A stretch of DNA of 64,000 bases from contig JACOTG010000166.1 in NCBI GenBank assembly GCA_016178505.1, positions 1 to 64,000 of the forward strand. The letters run 5' to 3'. The stretch's first letter is position 1. The number at the start of each line of letters is the position of its first letter. The stretch is from Planctomycetota bacterium (GTDB taxonomy: Bacteria > Planctomycetota > JACOTG01). The notes below the pieces were generated by a model. That model ran no database searches. It was not told the origin of the DNA and saw only the letters and a list, made by a program, of their open reading frames with translations. A program made the translations under genes and the position numbers. Positions 26,179 to 35,905 of this stretch are shown here, in pieces.

Positions 26179-26523
26179 GTGGATTGAGAGTCGGCACCCG
26201 CCATGGCGGGAATGCCATGTCGAACACGTCTGCCGGAGCGACTCTCACGACCGTCTTGACAGTCGCATAGAACAGGGTACAAGTGGCGTTCGAGGGTTGG
26301 CGACTTCTTAAGGAGAACAGCCGCAGGCCCAGCGATACACAACCGCTGCTGCATCCGCCAGCGAAGGACTGTCGGATGTGCGATCGCCGTCCTGAAGCGA
26401 GGCGGCTGGTCGACGACAGACGCTGCGGCGTGGGCTTCCTCAGCTTCGCCTGAGCACACATCGGATGCCAAAGAACAGCCCAACTGTGAACACGTCTTGG
26501 TTTCAATTAAGGAAGGACCCCCC
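26179..26523. other. 345-bp intergenic region before the lipoprotein operon
   Basis: No credible gene. It contains a possible sigma70-type promoter at 26256-26283 and, directly before 26524, the ribosome-binding site AAGGAAGG. The short palindrome CCCGCCATGGCGGG lies at its left end (26199-26212). Confidence 0.45.
26256..26283 (+). promoter_or_regulatory. possible sigma70-type promoter
   Basis: TTGACA (26256-26261), a 16-bp spacer and TACAAG (26278-26283, four of six matches to TATAAT), about 240 bp upstream of the lipoprotein gene. The -35 box is a perfect consensus in GC-rich surroundings; the leader would be long. Confidence 0.3.
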
Positions 26524-28260
26524 ATGAATCGTGCTCGATGCCCGCGAAGGAGTCGGGCAGTAAGTACCGCGCTCGTCGCCGGGATTGCCGCGACGTTCTC
26601 GAGCTGCAGCTCGTTCGACGAGAAGTACTACGTCGGCGTGTTCGAGGGCTCGGATTCTGGAAATCAGGTGTCCGGGCCGGTCCAGTTCTATCGATTCGCG
26701 CTGAAGGGGCGAACCCGACTTTCGGATACCCGCTTCGAAGCCGGATGGTACGACGCGACAGCCGTGAATCGACTGTTCGGCGAGATCTCGGATCGACCGA
26801 AATCGATGAGCGCCGGAACGACGGGTAAGGGGGGCTCGACCGGGACGACGAAGCCGTCGGAGCCGATCCCTCTGGTATCCACACGGATCGTTCTGAAAAA
26901 CTCGCCGGCCACCGACGGCGCGGCCTCCGCGACCACCCTTCAAGCGTTCCACGTGATCCTGAGCCAACGAGTCCGGCCGCTGCCGCTGCCGCTCAATCGA
27001 TTGCAGGACGTCCATTCCGCGCACCTCCGAGTGGAACTCTCCCGCAAGAAGGATGGCGTCGTCGAGTGCAACCAACTCTTCATCGGCGGAAGCCTCAATG
27101 TTTCCTCAGGCGCCGGCTCGAACGCCTGGAAGCGCCGCATCGATCTCGCAGACATGGAGCCCGCAGGCAAGGACCCACGACTATTGGTCAAAGGGCTCTC
27201 GAAGCTCTCGCTCGCCGGCGGAGTCCTCGACGTCGTCTCGGTCGATGCGCAGTTCGACGATGGGAAGTGGACCGGCAAGAACACGCGCGCCGCAACCCAT
27301 TCGGCGTATCACGAATGGAACTGGACGGGCGGCGTGTTCGAGGTCCACGGCGGCTCGATGGAGTATCACGGTGGCGAACTGGTCACGACTGGCTCTGTCG
27401 CCGAGTTTCGGCGCAAGACCGAGAAGGATCCGAGCATCGATCTGCAAGCGACAACGGGATGGCTGCTCCGGCTCCAAAACGCGGAGATCAAGGCGAGGGG
27501 CATTCGGATCGAAGGCAAGCTCGGCTCCGACGACGCGGCGAAGTTCGACAATGAGGTCATTGTCAATGAAAAGCCACCTGGGCTGGCGGCGCTCAGTCTC
27601 GACGAGGCGAGTCGGGCCATCCTCGACGCTGCGGTCGCGAAGCTGAAAACCGACGCCAAAGCGCCGCGCTCGATCGATATTCCCGGCGCTTCGCTCGCCA
27701 TCTACGACGACCCGACGAAGAAAACGGGCAAGCACTCTTTCGAGATCGTCAGCGCCGATGACCACGACAACGTCGCGACGCTCGAAGTCTCGTCTGCAAA
27801 TGCCGACCAAGTCGACGTGACGAGCGGAATCGCGGAGCTCAGCACTACCGTTGCAGTGGAGAACGCCCGAGGCGCGACGCTGGTCAGCACGGGTGCGCCG
27901 CCAAAGCCCGAGGAACACATCTTCCTACGCTTTGGCCCTGAAGGCATCTCGCTGGCGCGGCCCGAGGACGAGCGCTTCGTCGTGTTCATGAACAGCAATC
28001 CGAAGGCGCTCACGGATCGCGTGAAAGCGTTCGTCAACTCCCGCCAAACGCAGGAGACGCTCTACGCATTGGCGTTGGGACCTCAGGTTGCGAAACGACA
28101 AGCGGACGTCGAAGACACCAGAGAGGCTCAACGGCAGGCAGACCTTCTCGCGCGTCGGATGGAAGCGGCTGTCACCGCCGACGACTGGGCAACCAAGGAC
28201 GCCGATCAGATCCGCAACTTGGTCACGCAGTGGCTGGCATTCTTGGGCGACGTCCGTTAA
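26524..28260 (+). CDS. putative secreted lipoprotein, 578 aa
   Basis: First gene of a two-gene unit. A basic n-region and hydrophobic stretch lead to FSSCSS at about residue 26, a weak lipobox, so it may be lipid-anchored at Cys26 or simply secreted. The mature part is beta-rich with several near-repeats of strand-turn units (GGVFEVHGGSMEYHGGELV). Residues ~530-565 are a charged helix (KRQADVEDTREAQRQADLLA), possibly a coiled coil. ATG 26524 has AAGGAAGG upstream. No catalytic motif or known family was recognised. The following gene, 26 bp on, encodes another lipoprotein. Confidence 0.6.
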   Translation: MNRARCPRRSRAVSTALVAGIAATFSSCSSFDEKYYVGVFEGSDSGNQVSGPVQFYRFALKGRTRLSDTRFEAGWYDATAVNRLFGEISDRPKSMSAGTTGKGGSTGTTKPSEPIPLVSTRIVLKNSPATDGAASATTLQAFHVILSQRVRPLPLPLNRLQDVHSAHLRVELSRKKDGVVECNQLFIGGSLNVSSGAGSNAWKRRIDLADMEPAGKDPRLLVKGLSKLSLAGGVLDVVSVDAQFDDGKWTGKNTRAATHSAYHEWNWTGGVFEVHGGSMEYHGGELVTTGSVAEFRRKTEKDPSIDLQATTGWLLRLQNAEIKARGIRIEGKLGSDDAAKFDNEVIVNEKPPGLAALSLDEASRAILDAAVAKLKTDAKAPRSIDIPGASLAIYDDPTKKTGKHSFEIVSADDHDNVATLEVSSANADQVDVTSGIAELSTTVAVENARGATLVSTGAPPKPEEHIFLRFGPEGISLARPEDERFVVFMNSNPKALTDRVKAFVNSRQTQETLYALALGPQVAKRQADVEDTREAQRQADLLARRMEAAVTADDWATKDADQIRNLVTQWLAFLGDVR

Positions 28261-28286
28261 CCGACGCATCGCAGGAGCGATCGAAC

Positions 28287-29423
28287 ATGCACGTCAACCG
28301 AACGACTCGCGCAGGGATGTGTGTCATAGGAATACTCGGCGTCGCCGGCTGCTCCACGCTCGACATCCAGGTCGACGTCTACAAAGGCTCGCTCGTGAAC
28401 AGTCGCGAGGCAGAGCTCGTGGAGGCCGTCGGACTCGCTCGCGATATCTATCAGAGCTACGGCTCTCCCAATTCAAGGGCGAACGTCTTGGAGCGGGACG
28501 AGTATCCCGACCAGATGTGGGAGACCATCCGAATTTATGAAGAAGACGGCATCGAGAATCTCTGGGCGAAGTACCAAGGAATGCCATGTGAGCCGGCGGA
28601 CTGGGACAAACTGTCATCGACGGCGAGTCCTCGGACTGTCCTCCGCGCTCAGCTGGCGCGAGGTCTTTGCCGATTCGCAGGCGCCTTGATTTCGGCCGGA
28701 CAAGGAAAGGGGGTCGGCCCGGAGGTCCAATTGAGCCATCCGTCCGTGATCGGTGTCAGCGAGTCCGACAAGAAGAGGCTTGCTCATGGCATTGCCCTCG
28801 AGGAATCAGGGAGGCGCATCTTCACGCTCGTCGATGATTCGATGGACTCGTCGGATCGCACAAGTATTTCGCGGCTCATGCAGAACGTCTCCCTGGGACT
28901 GCTTGGAGGCAACGCGGCCGAGCTCTTGGGACTCAAGGGCTACTTCGATAAGGCATCTTGGAGCGAGATCAACACCATCAACGTCGGCGGATTCGGGACG
29001 ACCCAGTACGTGCTCATCAAAGACGAAATCGGAAACTGGCACATCAAAACCGTCGTCACGGACTCGAGCGAGGTCATCGCCGCCATGTTCGACAGTGTAT
29101 CGATGGCCGTGAACCTGGTCGGGCAAGCGTACGGCGTGCCCATTCCGGCAGCGAACGACGCGCAGGGGACCCAACCGGCGGCCGAGCGCAATCAAGAGTC
29201 CACGCATCGAGCGCTCGAAAGCGAGCGTGCCGATCGAGCAGCGCGACGGCTGCGGGATCTAAATGGGGCCCTTCGATCCCAGCTCCAAACCGCGTTGAAT
29301 GAGACCGAGGTCACGAAGCGACGCCAGATGGTGCACGACGCCGTGCTGACGTACGCCGCGCTCGCGAAAACGCCGGCGCCGACGGAACCGCCGAGCACGG
29401 CGGCGACGCCGGCACCGAAGTAA
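28287..29423 (+). CDS. lipoprotein, 378 aa
   Basis: Clear lipoprotein signal: MCVIGILGVAGC with the lipid-modified Cys at residue 22. The body is about 270 residues of mixed fold (VDVYKGSLVNSREAELVEAV at the start), followed by an Ala/Gln/Arg-rich region with a coiled-coil-like stretch (ESERADRAARRLRDLNGALR, ~305-325) and a Pro/Ala/Thr tail. AGGAG precedes ATG 28287. Likely co-transcribed with the 578-aa protein and possibly its envelope partner. Function unknown. Confidence 0.65.
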   Translation: MHVNRTTRAGMCVIGILGVAGCSTLDIQVDVYKGSLVNSREAELVEAVGLARDIYQSYGSPNSRANVLERDEYPDQMWETIRIYEEDGIENLWAKYQGMPCEPADWDKLSSTASPRTVLRAQLARGLCRFAGALISAGQGKGVGPEVQLSHPSVIGVSESDKKRLAHGIALEESGRRIFTLVDDSMDSSDRTSISRLMQNVSLGLLGGNAAELLGLKGYFDKASWSEINTINVGGFGTTQYVLIKDEIGNWHIKTVVTDSSEVIAAMFDSVSMAVNLVGQAYGVPIPAANDAQGTQPAAERNQESTHRALESERADRAARRLRDLNGALRSQLQTALNETEVTKRRQMVHDAVLTYAALAKTPAPTEPPSTAATPAPK

Positions 29424-29540
29424 GAGCGTCTGCGAGCCTCGACGCCGGAGATCGCTCGGACGCGCATTCGTGGGTTCGTGCGGATCAACGTGTCGTCGCG
29501 TTCGAGTCCGCCCGGATGGCGTCTGGCCGAACCCGGTTCG

Positions 29541-32500
29541 TCACGCCCCGCCCGACGCGCGGCCGGACCACGTCGCGGCGATGTTGGCGAGGTCGGGTTG
29601 GGAGCCCTCGGGGGTCGCGAAGTAGAAGCGCTCGAGGCGCGTGATCTCGATCGCCAGTTGCTCGCGCTCCGCTTGGGCGAGGCCGTCGTTGCGCTGGATG
29701 TCTCGCAGATAGCCGAGCACGGTGAACGGTGTCAGCGTCACAGGCATCGGGAAGCGAGCCTTCGCGTTGGCTCGCGGCCGCCTCAGTTTGTGCACGGCGA
29801 ACGCCGCGGCACCGAGCGCGACGACTCCGATGGGAATCCACCACATCCAAGCGCGGCTCTTCGCGCCGTACGTGTGCTCGAGCAGCACGGAGTCGCCGAC
29901 GCTCGCGAGATCGGCATCGACGTAACGGAAATGATCGCTGCCCGCGACCTCGACTTTCGGCTTGCCGAACGCGAACGAATCGGGAAGCTTCGACAGCCCC
30001 GCCTTCGCAACGAACGTCAACGTCGTCACGCGCTCCGAGATCACGCGGCCCTGATCGTCCTCGTCATCGAACTTCACGACCGACGGCGGGGCCTCGTCCT
30101 TCTTCGCGATCTCGAAACCGTCGGGCACGACGTCGAGATAATCGGCGAGCGGCGGAACGAGCCCGCGCCCCGTCGCTTTCACCTCGAGCAGCACCTTCTG
30201 ATCCTTCGCGTGGCGCTCGTCGAGCGTCTGCGTGATCTTCAAGTTCTCGCACGGCCGCACCTCGCCGGCCTTTGCGGTCGCGTCGATCGGCACGATCGCG
30301 GACTCGACGGGGAGCACCGCGTAGCCGGACGTGTCGAGGAAATCCAAGTCCAAGTGCAGCGGTGGCACGCGGTCGACCTGCGGGCCCTTGGCCTTCAGCA
30401 ACACATAGGCATAGGGCGTGACACGCCAGCCGTAGGGCTCCACAGCGCGCGACTTCACGGTCGGCTCGTTGAACGTCACCGACATTACGTCGAACTGCTC
30501 GCTCAATGCCGTGCGCGCAGCCTCCTCGAACTTGTCGCGGTAGTCCTCGAGCGGCCGGCCGTAGTTCCACCCATACTGTTGGCTGTTCTGATTCTGGAGG
30601 TACTTCGCGAACCCGCCCGACTCGCGCTCGATCTCGCGCGTGTGCTTGAGGTCGACGAACAGTCCGAACGGCGTCTCGTAGCCGACGCGGTCGCCGCCAT
30701 CGATGCGCGTCTCGAGCTTGATCTCGGTGACGAGGTCGTTGTAGTAGTCGAAGACCTGTCGCGCCTCGCGGGCTTGCTTGTGATCGCCCACGATCGCGAG
30801 GCCCTCGCGCACGAGCCGAACCTTCACGGCCGGCTTCACGCTGCCGAGCCGCGTGAAGAGCGTGTTTGCGAACATGCCCATGTGCCGCTCGGCCTTCTCG
30901 CCGGGCAACGCGGCGATCGCTTCGCGAATGAGCGGGATCTCCTTTTCCGCGAGCAGCTGTTCGTGCGTCAGCGCTGCGAGATCGCACGCGCCGAGCGCCG
31001 CGTAGAACCACGTCTCGTAGACCTGCGTCGTCTCCTTCTCTTGCGGGAGGTCCGTGGCTTTCGCGGCGTACATCGCCGCGGCTTTGTGGAAGAGCTGGAA
31101 CACGTCGGACCGAACCTGCGAGAACTCGGGGTGCTTCTGTATCTCCTGCGCGTAGTTGATCTCGTCGTGACGGATCGCCGCGTCGGCGAGCACCAGCTCC
31201 CAACTGTCGGGATGCCCCGCGAGCGCGCGATCGAGCGTCGCGTGCGCCAGCTCGTAGCCGCGCAGCACCTCCATCACGATGTCCTGCGCGCGCCGCTTGG
31301 TCTTACTCTTCTCCTGAAGCGCCGGGTCGCGCCACATGCCGGCGAGGTTCGCGCGCATCCCTTGAACCAGCTCCGCAACCGACGACGCCGACAGCGCCTT
31401 CAGCGGCCCGAAGACCTGCTCGATCGACTCGAGCTTGTACACCTCGGCGACGCTGTGTGCCTTCGTGAATGCCTGCGCGAGCAGCTTCTCGTCCAGCTCG
31501 ACCGGCAGCTTCCGCAGCCGCGTTACGCACTCACCGAGATCCTTGAGGTTGCGATCCTGCTTCGATCGCGTGAGCGGAATCCCGCTGGCCCTTTCTTCGA
31601 ACCCATAGAAGAAGACGTACTGGTTCGATCGATTGCGTTCGGAGTTGGGGTCGTGGTTCTTCGCCCACACGCGCAGGAACTCGTCGACGAGATCCTTGGC
31701 CGGCTTCGGGTGCGACGACGCGAGCTTCTCGATGAACGGAAACGCCGCTTCGTCTTCGCCGACCTTCAGGTAGAGCTGCGCCGTCACGATGTCGAACTTC
31801 GGACGCAACGCCGCTTCGATGTGCGAGAGCCACGCGTCGTCGGGTCGCACGTCGAGGACGTCACTCGTCTTGATCGCGAGCGGCATGTTCTGGGCGCGCT
31901 GGTTGTACTGGCCCGGATCCCAATAGAAGAAGTTGCCGTAAGGGTCGCGCTGCATGCGCGGGTTGAGCGACGTGGACGTGTCCCATTGATAAGTGAAGAG
32001 CGCTTCGCGCATCCAGTTCATCGCGAGAAGCTCGAGCGTGGAGTGCCACTCGTTCGCGCGCTCCGGCGCCGAAGCGAGCAGGGCTTTCGCCGCCGTCGAT
32101 TGCAGCTCGAGCCACTTCTGGCGGCGATCGGACGCCATCGGCTCTCGCTGGAGGCCGAGCGCGGCGAACGTGCCGATCGACGCGAGGATCTCCATTCCGC
32201 GCTCCGGCCGCGACGTGAAGCTCTCGTTCAGCCACGTGGCGCCGAGCTCCTTGCGAATGCGCGGCGCGATCTCGACCGCGCGCGTCAATGCGTCGGCCTT
32301 CTCGTCGTCGGCGATCTCGCCGTCGGCGAGCGCGGCCTGCGTGACCTTCCACGCCTTCTCGAGCCACTCGACCTTTCCGTCCTTTTGGTTCTGAGCGAGG
32401 TAGCAGTGCGAGAGGAGGTTCAGACCCTCGCGATCGTTCGCTTGTTCGGCCTCGTCCGGAGTGGGAAGGAACTCGCCCATCGCGGTCACTTCGTTCGCCG

Positions 32501-33362
32501 CGAGAAGGAGCCGCGCGAGCTTTCGCCGAATGAGCGGGCTGTCGATCGAGTCGACGCCAGGCCGAACCGTCTCGAGGAAGCCGTCGAGCTGAACTCCCGC
32601 GTCGAGTGCCAGGCGCAGGATCTGCCCGAGAGAAGTCGTGTGCGCCTTCTCGAGTGGCAGCGGCGCCGCGCTGCACAGGCCGATGACGTCTTCGGCCGCG
32701 AATCGATTCTTCTCCCCCTGCTGCTGTCCCTGCTGCGGGGGCGGCGGCTGTCCCGGTGTGGGCTGTTGCGGCGGCGGCGGCATCTTCAGGACTTGGAGCA
32801 GGCGCTCGTAGCCGGTCTTGCCCTCGGCCGGAGTCAGCTCCGCGAAGTACGTCTTCACGCCCTTCCAATCGCCGAGGGTGACCGCGCGTTGGAGCGCCAC
32901 CATCTCCTCGTCGATGGCCTTCGCCTCCGCCGCTTTCTTCGCCGCTTCTTCGGCGGCCTTCTTCTGTGCCGCCTCGGCCTCGGCTTTCTTCTTCACGGCC
33001 TCGGGGTTTTCCGGCACGTCGTACGGCGAGGGCACGACGGCCTCGACGACCGCGGGAGGCGGAAGGGCCGAGTCCGGCTCGGCCTCTTTCGGCTTCGGCG
33101 GGTTCGACCACGCTTTCAAGATTGCCGACGGGCGTCGATCGAACGTGAGCTGTTGCAGCTTTTGCTGGCGCGGCGTCGGCTTTGCATCCGCGTTCGGCGC
33201 CGGCTGTCCGTCGGGCACCGGCTGCGCCTGGGGAGGCTGCTCGCCCTCGCCGCCGTCCACGATGATCGTTTGTCCGTCGGGCGTTTGGATGACGGTCTGC
33301 GCGAAGAGAAGCGAGCGACCGGTCAACAGAACGAAGAGAAACGCTGCGAGTCGAGACGTCAT
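29541..33362 (-). CDS. large exported protein with C-terminal membrane anchor, last gene of the MoxR/VWA run
   Basis: 1273 aa. Signal peptide (residues 1-22), then a Pro/Gln-rich linker, a long helical Lys/Ala/Glu segment (~110-150) and about 900 residues of mostly helical, TPR-like sequence. Near the C-terminus a beta domain (~1000-1160) is followed by one membrane helix (WWIPIGVVALGAAAFAVHKL, ~1200-1220) and a short cytoplasmic tail. The beta-domain plus anchor layout resembles BatD-like proteins at the end of aerotolerance operons, but I could not confirm homology. ATG 33362 follows an AGGAG box. It lies 82 bp after the TPR selenoprotein candidate. Confidence 0.6.
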   Translation of the reverse strand: MTSRLAAFLFVLLTGRSLLFAQTVIQTPDGQTIIVDGGEGEQPPQAQPVPDGQPAPNADAKPTPRQQKLQQLTFDRRPSAILKAWSNPPKPKEAEPDSALPPPAVVEAVVPSPYDVPENPEAVKKKAEAEAAQKKAAEEAAKKAAEAKAIDEEMVALQRAVTLGDWKGVKTYFAELTPAEGKTGYERLLQVLKMPPPPQQPTPGQPPPPQQGQQQGEKNRFAAEDVIGLCSAAPLPLEKAHTTSLGQILRLALDAGVQLDGFLETVRPGVDSIDSPLIRRKLARLLLAANEVTAMGEFLPTPDEAEQANDREGLNLLSHCYLAQNQKDGKVEWLEKAWKVTQAALADGEIADDEKADALTRAVEIAPRIRKELGATWLNESFTSRPERGMEILASIGTFAALGLQREPMASDRRQKWLELQSTAAKALLASAPERANEWHSTLELLAMNWMREALFTYQWDTSTSLNPRMQRDPYGNFFYWDPGQYNQRAQNMPLAIKTSDVLDVRPDDAWLSHIEAALRPKFDIVTAQLYLKVGEDEAAFPFIEKLASSHPKPAKDLVDEFLRVWAKNHDPNSERNRSNQYVFFYGFEERASGIPLTRSKQDRNLKDLGECVTRLRKLPVELDEKLLAQAFTKAHSVAEVYKLESIEQVFGPLKALSASSVAELVQGMRANLAGMWRDPALQEKSKTKRRAQDIVMEVLRGYELAHATLDRALAGHPDSWELVLADAAIRHDEINYAQEIQKHPEFSQVRSDVFQLFHKAAAMYAAKATDLPQEKETTQVYETWFYAALGACDLAALTHEQLLAEKEIPLIREAIAALPGEKAERHMGMFANTLFTRLGSVKPAVKVRLVREGLAIVGDHKQAREARQVFDYYNDLVTEIKLETRIDGGDRVGYETPFGLFVDLKHTREIERESGGFAKYLQNQNSQQYGWNYGRPLEDYRDKFEEAARTALSEQFDVMSVTFNEPTVKSRAVEPYGWRVTPYAYVLLKAKGPQVDRVPPLHLDLDFLDTSGYAVLPVESAIVPIDATAKAGEVRPCENLKITQTLDERHAKDQKVLLEVKATGRGLVPPLADYLDVVPDGFEIAKKDEAPPSVVKFDDEDDQGRVISERVTTLTFVAKAGLSKLPDSFAFGKPKVEVAGSDHFRYVDADLASVGDSVLLEHTYGAKSRAWMWWIPIGVVALGAAAFAVHKLRRPRANAKARFPMPVTLTPFTVLGYLRDIQRNDGLAQAEREQLAIEITRLERFYFATPEGSQPDLANIAATWSGRASGGA

Positions 33363-33443
33363 CACCTGGCTCCTGCCGAGAACCGGGCTGGACCGCGCGC
33401 GCCGGGCAGCGCGCGGAGAATCATCGATCGTTGATCGGTTGCG

Positions 33444-34196
33444 TCAGTTTCCGGAGCCGTCGGGCGGCGGTCCGGAGCTCGCACCTCGTGCGTCCTGCTT
33501 TTGGGTCTTCGAGGGTTTCTTCGCCTTGGAGCCGCGACCGCGGCCGCTGCCACATCCCTTTCACTGCGAGGGGAGGGGCAGGCCTTGCAAGTCGCCGATG
33601 TTCATCCGCTCGAGACGAATTGCGGCTTCGAGGTCTTCGCCCGACTTCTTCGCGGACGGTGCGTTGCCGTCTTTCCCGGCTTGCTCGGCGAGCAGCTTCC
33701 ACGTCTGGCGAGCGGAATCGATCTCGGGCTCCCAGTCTTCGCGAGGTGCGCCTTCGAGCCGCATGAGCCATGTCGTGTAGTACTGCGCGGTCGCGAGCGT
33801 GCCGCGCGAATCCTCCAGAAGCTTGGGATCCGACGTCGGGTCGCCCGCGATTTCGTCGACGAGCGACTCGAGATCACGGCGCGCATCGGGAAGCTGGCTC
33901 AGGAACATCTGCGCCTTCGCGCGCTCGAGGCGGATCGATCGGGCTTCGTGAACCTTGTCCTTGGGCAACAGGTTCAGGGCCTCCGACCACGCGGCTTCGG
34001 CGTCGGCCCATGACGAGCGCGCCGCTCCGTCGCCCTCGCCGGCCGCGACCTCGCGGGCCTTGGCGGCCGCGCTTTCGGCGCGCGCGATGGCGACCGCCGC
34101 GGAATCCGCGCGCAGCCGTTCTTGCCCCGGGCCGAAGTGATATCCCGCAGCCGCCACGGGAACGAGAAGCCACGAGAACAGAAGCAGCTTTCTCAT
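33444..34196 (-). CDS. TPR protein of the MoxR/VWA operon, probable selenoprotein (UGA at 33561-33563 read as Sec)
   Basis: 211 residues are read before an in-frame TGA: a signal/anchor helix (MRKLLLFSWLLVPVAAAGYH), then helical TPR-like sequence of the kind found in BatC-type proteins, ending LQGLPLPSQ. After TGA the same frame stays open for 38 codons with normal GC3 and reads KGCGSGRGRGSKAKKPSKTQ, then a Pro/Gly tail ending at 33444. Read as Sec212 this makes U-K-G-C, a U-x-x-C redox motif, on a flexible basic tail like the Gly/Lys-rich tails of such proteins in planctomycetes. A hairpin with a GGUC apical loop begins 16 nt after the UGA. If UGA is a true stop, the gene ends at 33561. Confidence 0.55.
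33531..33544 (-). promoter_or_regulatory. possible bacterial SECIS hairpin
   Basis: On the coding strand GCCGC-GGUC-GCGGC forms a perfect 5-bp stem with a GGUC apical loop, 21 nt after the UGA of the TPR gene. Bacterial SECIS elements have a small apical loop containing G (often GGUC/GU) roughly 16-37 nt after the UGA, so it fits. In GC-rich DNA such stems are common by chance. Confidence 0.4.
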
Positions 34197-34302
34197 CGCG
34201 ATTCTCCAGCGCGAAACGACGAGTTCGATCGAACGACGACACCCGCGATGTTACCGCGGCCCGAGCCCTCGAGGAAAGCTCGGTCTTTCCGCGATCACGC
34301 CG

Positions 34303-35115
34303 TCAATCGGCCCGACGCGCACTCGAGGGCGCATTCGGAAAGAGAACGGCAGTGAGCAGGAGATCGCCGTAGCGATCCCAAAGGTCGCGCTCGCCGAGAT
34401 TGCTCGCCGATCGCGGGAGTTCGACGGTGACGATCGGAGTGCCGAGCGTCCCGCCGGCCCACGAGCCGAGCGAGCCGGGGCGGCCGCCGAGGCGGTGCGC
34501 CGGAAGCGACGAGCGCGCGGCCATTGCGTGCGCGAGCGCGTCGGCGGGTCCGTCCCAGTCGATGCACGCGAGCGGTTGGTGGATCGACACGATGCGGTCG
34601 GGGCCAAAGGTGCGGATCAGTCGTTCGAGCATCCGGCTCTCGGGCTCCGAGAGCGCCGCGTCGCTGTGACTCGCCGAGCGGCTGAAGTTCGCGGCGGGGA
34701 AGTTCCGGTTGAGGTCGACGCCGTGCGCGTTCCCGCGCGTGCCGCGCGCGACGCCGTCTGGGTTCGCCACGGGCACGAGAACGACGCGCCGGCCCTGGAG
34801 CATCGACGGTCGATCGTGTAGCTCACGCTCGAGTCCGCGCACGAGCCCCGTGCCCGCGGTCTCGTCTCCGTGAATCGTCGCGAGGATCATCACGACGATC
34901 GGCCCGTTGCCGAGCACGACCACGTCGATCGGCCGTCCCTCGACCGACGTGGCGTCCACGTGCGAAGCCGGCTTCTTCGCGCGGCGCGCGCTCGCAATCT
35001 TCGGTGAATCGGTCATGTGCGTGGCCTCCGGAGTCGACGCGCAGCCCGCGATCATCGCAACGACGATCGCCGAAGTGGCAATGGTTGGACGGACGCGACC
35101 TCGTGACGTGCGCAC
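34303..35115 (-). CDS. lipoprotein, MpaA-like M14 zinc carboxypeptidase/amidase
   Basis: 270-aa exported zinc peptidase. Lipobox MIAGC places the lipid-anchored Cys at residue 25. Zinc ligands are His82 and Glu85 in IHGDET and His179 in SIHQP. NPDG (118-121) and GVDLNRNFPAAN (132-143) are the substrate-binding blocks, and TVELPRSAS carries the catalytic Glu. This pattern is that of MpaA, which removes meso-diaminopimelate from murein tripeptide; secretion here would suit peptidoglycan turnover in the envelope. GTG 35115 has GGAGG at ideal spacing and gives a compact n-region; ATG 35145 is possible. It lies inside the MoxR/VWA run but may have its own promoter (244-bp gap upstream). Confidence 0.78.
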   Translation of the reverse strand: MRTSRGRVRPTIATSAIVVAMIAGCASTPEATHMTDSPKIASARRAKKPASHVDATSVEGRPIDVVVLGNGPIVVMILATIHGDETAGTGLVRGLERELHDRPSMLQGRRVVLVPVANPDGVARGTRGNAHGVDLNRNFPAANFSRSASHSDAALSEPESRMLERLIRTFGPDRIVSIHQPLACIDWDGPADALAHAMAARSSLPAHRLGGRPGSLGSWAGGTLGTPIVTVELPRSASNLGERDLWDRYGDLLLTAVLFPNAPSSARRAD

Positions 35116-35359
35116 GTCGTTCGACCTCCTTCGATCCGAGTTCATCGAGCGTGGCGATCGTGTACTGACGATTCGGCCAAACGTTAGTCGACCATTCGCC
35201 CGCAAATCCTGACTCGCGTGGCGAGACGACGCTCGCCATCGTCTCGGTCGGCTCGAGCGAATCCCCGACCATTCACGCGTCTCGGGCCCCATCGCGACGG
35301 GCGCGTCATCGAGGGAGGGTCCGCGCCGAGTTCAACGAGTCGATCGACGACGACTATTG

Positions 35360-35854
35360 TTATTTCGGCGTGGCCGGATTGGCGGTTCCGACTTCGACCT
35401 TGTAGATGCCGCAGAGGCTGCACGTTCCGAGGAGACCATTCACGATCGAATACGGGCTGAGCGCGTCTGCTCGGATCACGACGGTTCGAGCGGACAAACG
35501 AGCCGGGCTGGCGCCCCCCGCCGGCTCGAGTTCGAAGGAGGAGGCGGCAGCGAGGCGCGCCGCCACATCGAGCTTCTCGCATTCATGACCGTCGATTTCG
35601 ACGGCCCAATGACCGTCGTCGCGGCACAGATGACCCTTTCGGAATGCGTCGCACGAACCGCCCGGACGGATCTCCTCGATGAAATCAGATGCCTTCACGA
35701 TGGCGCTTGGCTTCGGCAGCCACACTTTGCATGTGTCGTTGGACTGCGCCGTCGCCAGGCCAAAGAAGGCGACGATCCATAGGCGGGAAGTCGGGCCGGT
35801 CCAGAACGACCGATCGAACTCGAACGGGCCTCGGCTTATCGGCATCGGCGCCAT
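35360..35854 (-). CDS. exported protein with ExbD/TolR-like C-terminal domain
   Basis: 164 aa. One hydrophobic segment (SRLWIVAFFGLATAQ, ~23-37) serves as signal peptide or anchor. The last ~70 residues (SARTVVIRADALSPYSIVNG, LLGTCSLCGIYKVEVG) have the beta-alpha pattern of the periplasmic domain of ExbD/TolR, which couples proton flow to envelope work. The segment before has several Cys (CKVWLP, SCDAF, LCRDD, ECEKL), unusual for ExbD and suggesting disulfides. No ExbB is visible in the window. The start is uncertain (ATG 35854 or GTG 35878). The stop TAA is followed by a 244-bp gap. Confidence 0.5.
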   Translation of the reverse strand: MAPMPISRGPFEFDRSFWTGPTSRLWIVAFFGLATAQSNDTCKVWLPKPSAIVKASDFIEEIRPGGSCDAFRKGHLCRDDGHWAVEIDGHECEKLDVAARLAAASSFELEPAGGASPARLSARTVVIRADALSPYSIVNGLLGTCSLCGIYKVEVGTANPATPK

Positions 35855-35905
35855 CCTATCGGACTCGTTGGGTCCCACAAGAAGCAGGGGACGCTCGATG
35901 CTGGA

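Noticed and set aside
29478-33434. Plus-strand open frame of over 1300 codons
   Set aside because: It is antisense to the 1273-aa exported protein, which has signal peptide, ribosome-binding site and membrane anchor. The plus frame is Arg/Leu/His-rich with no domain; it is open only because of GC-rich codon bias.
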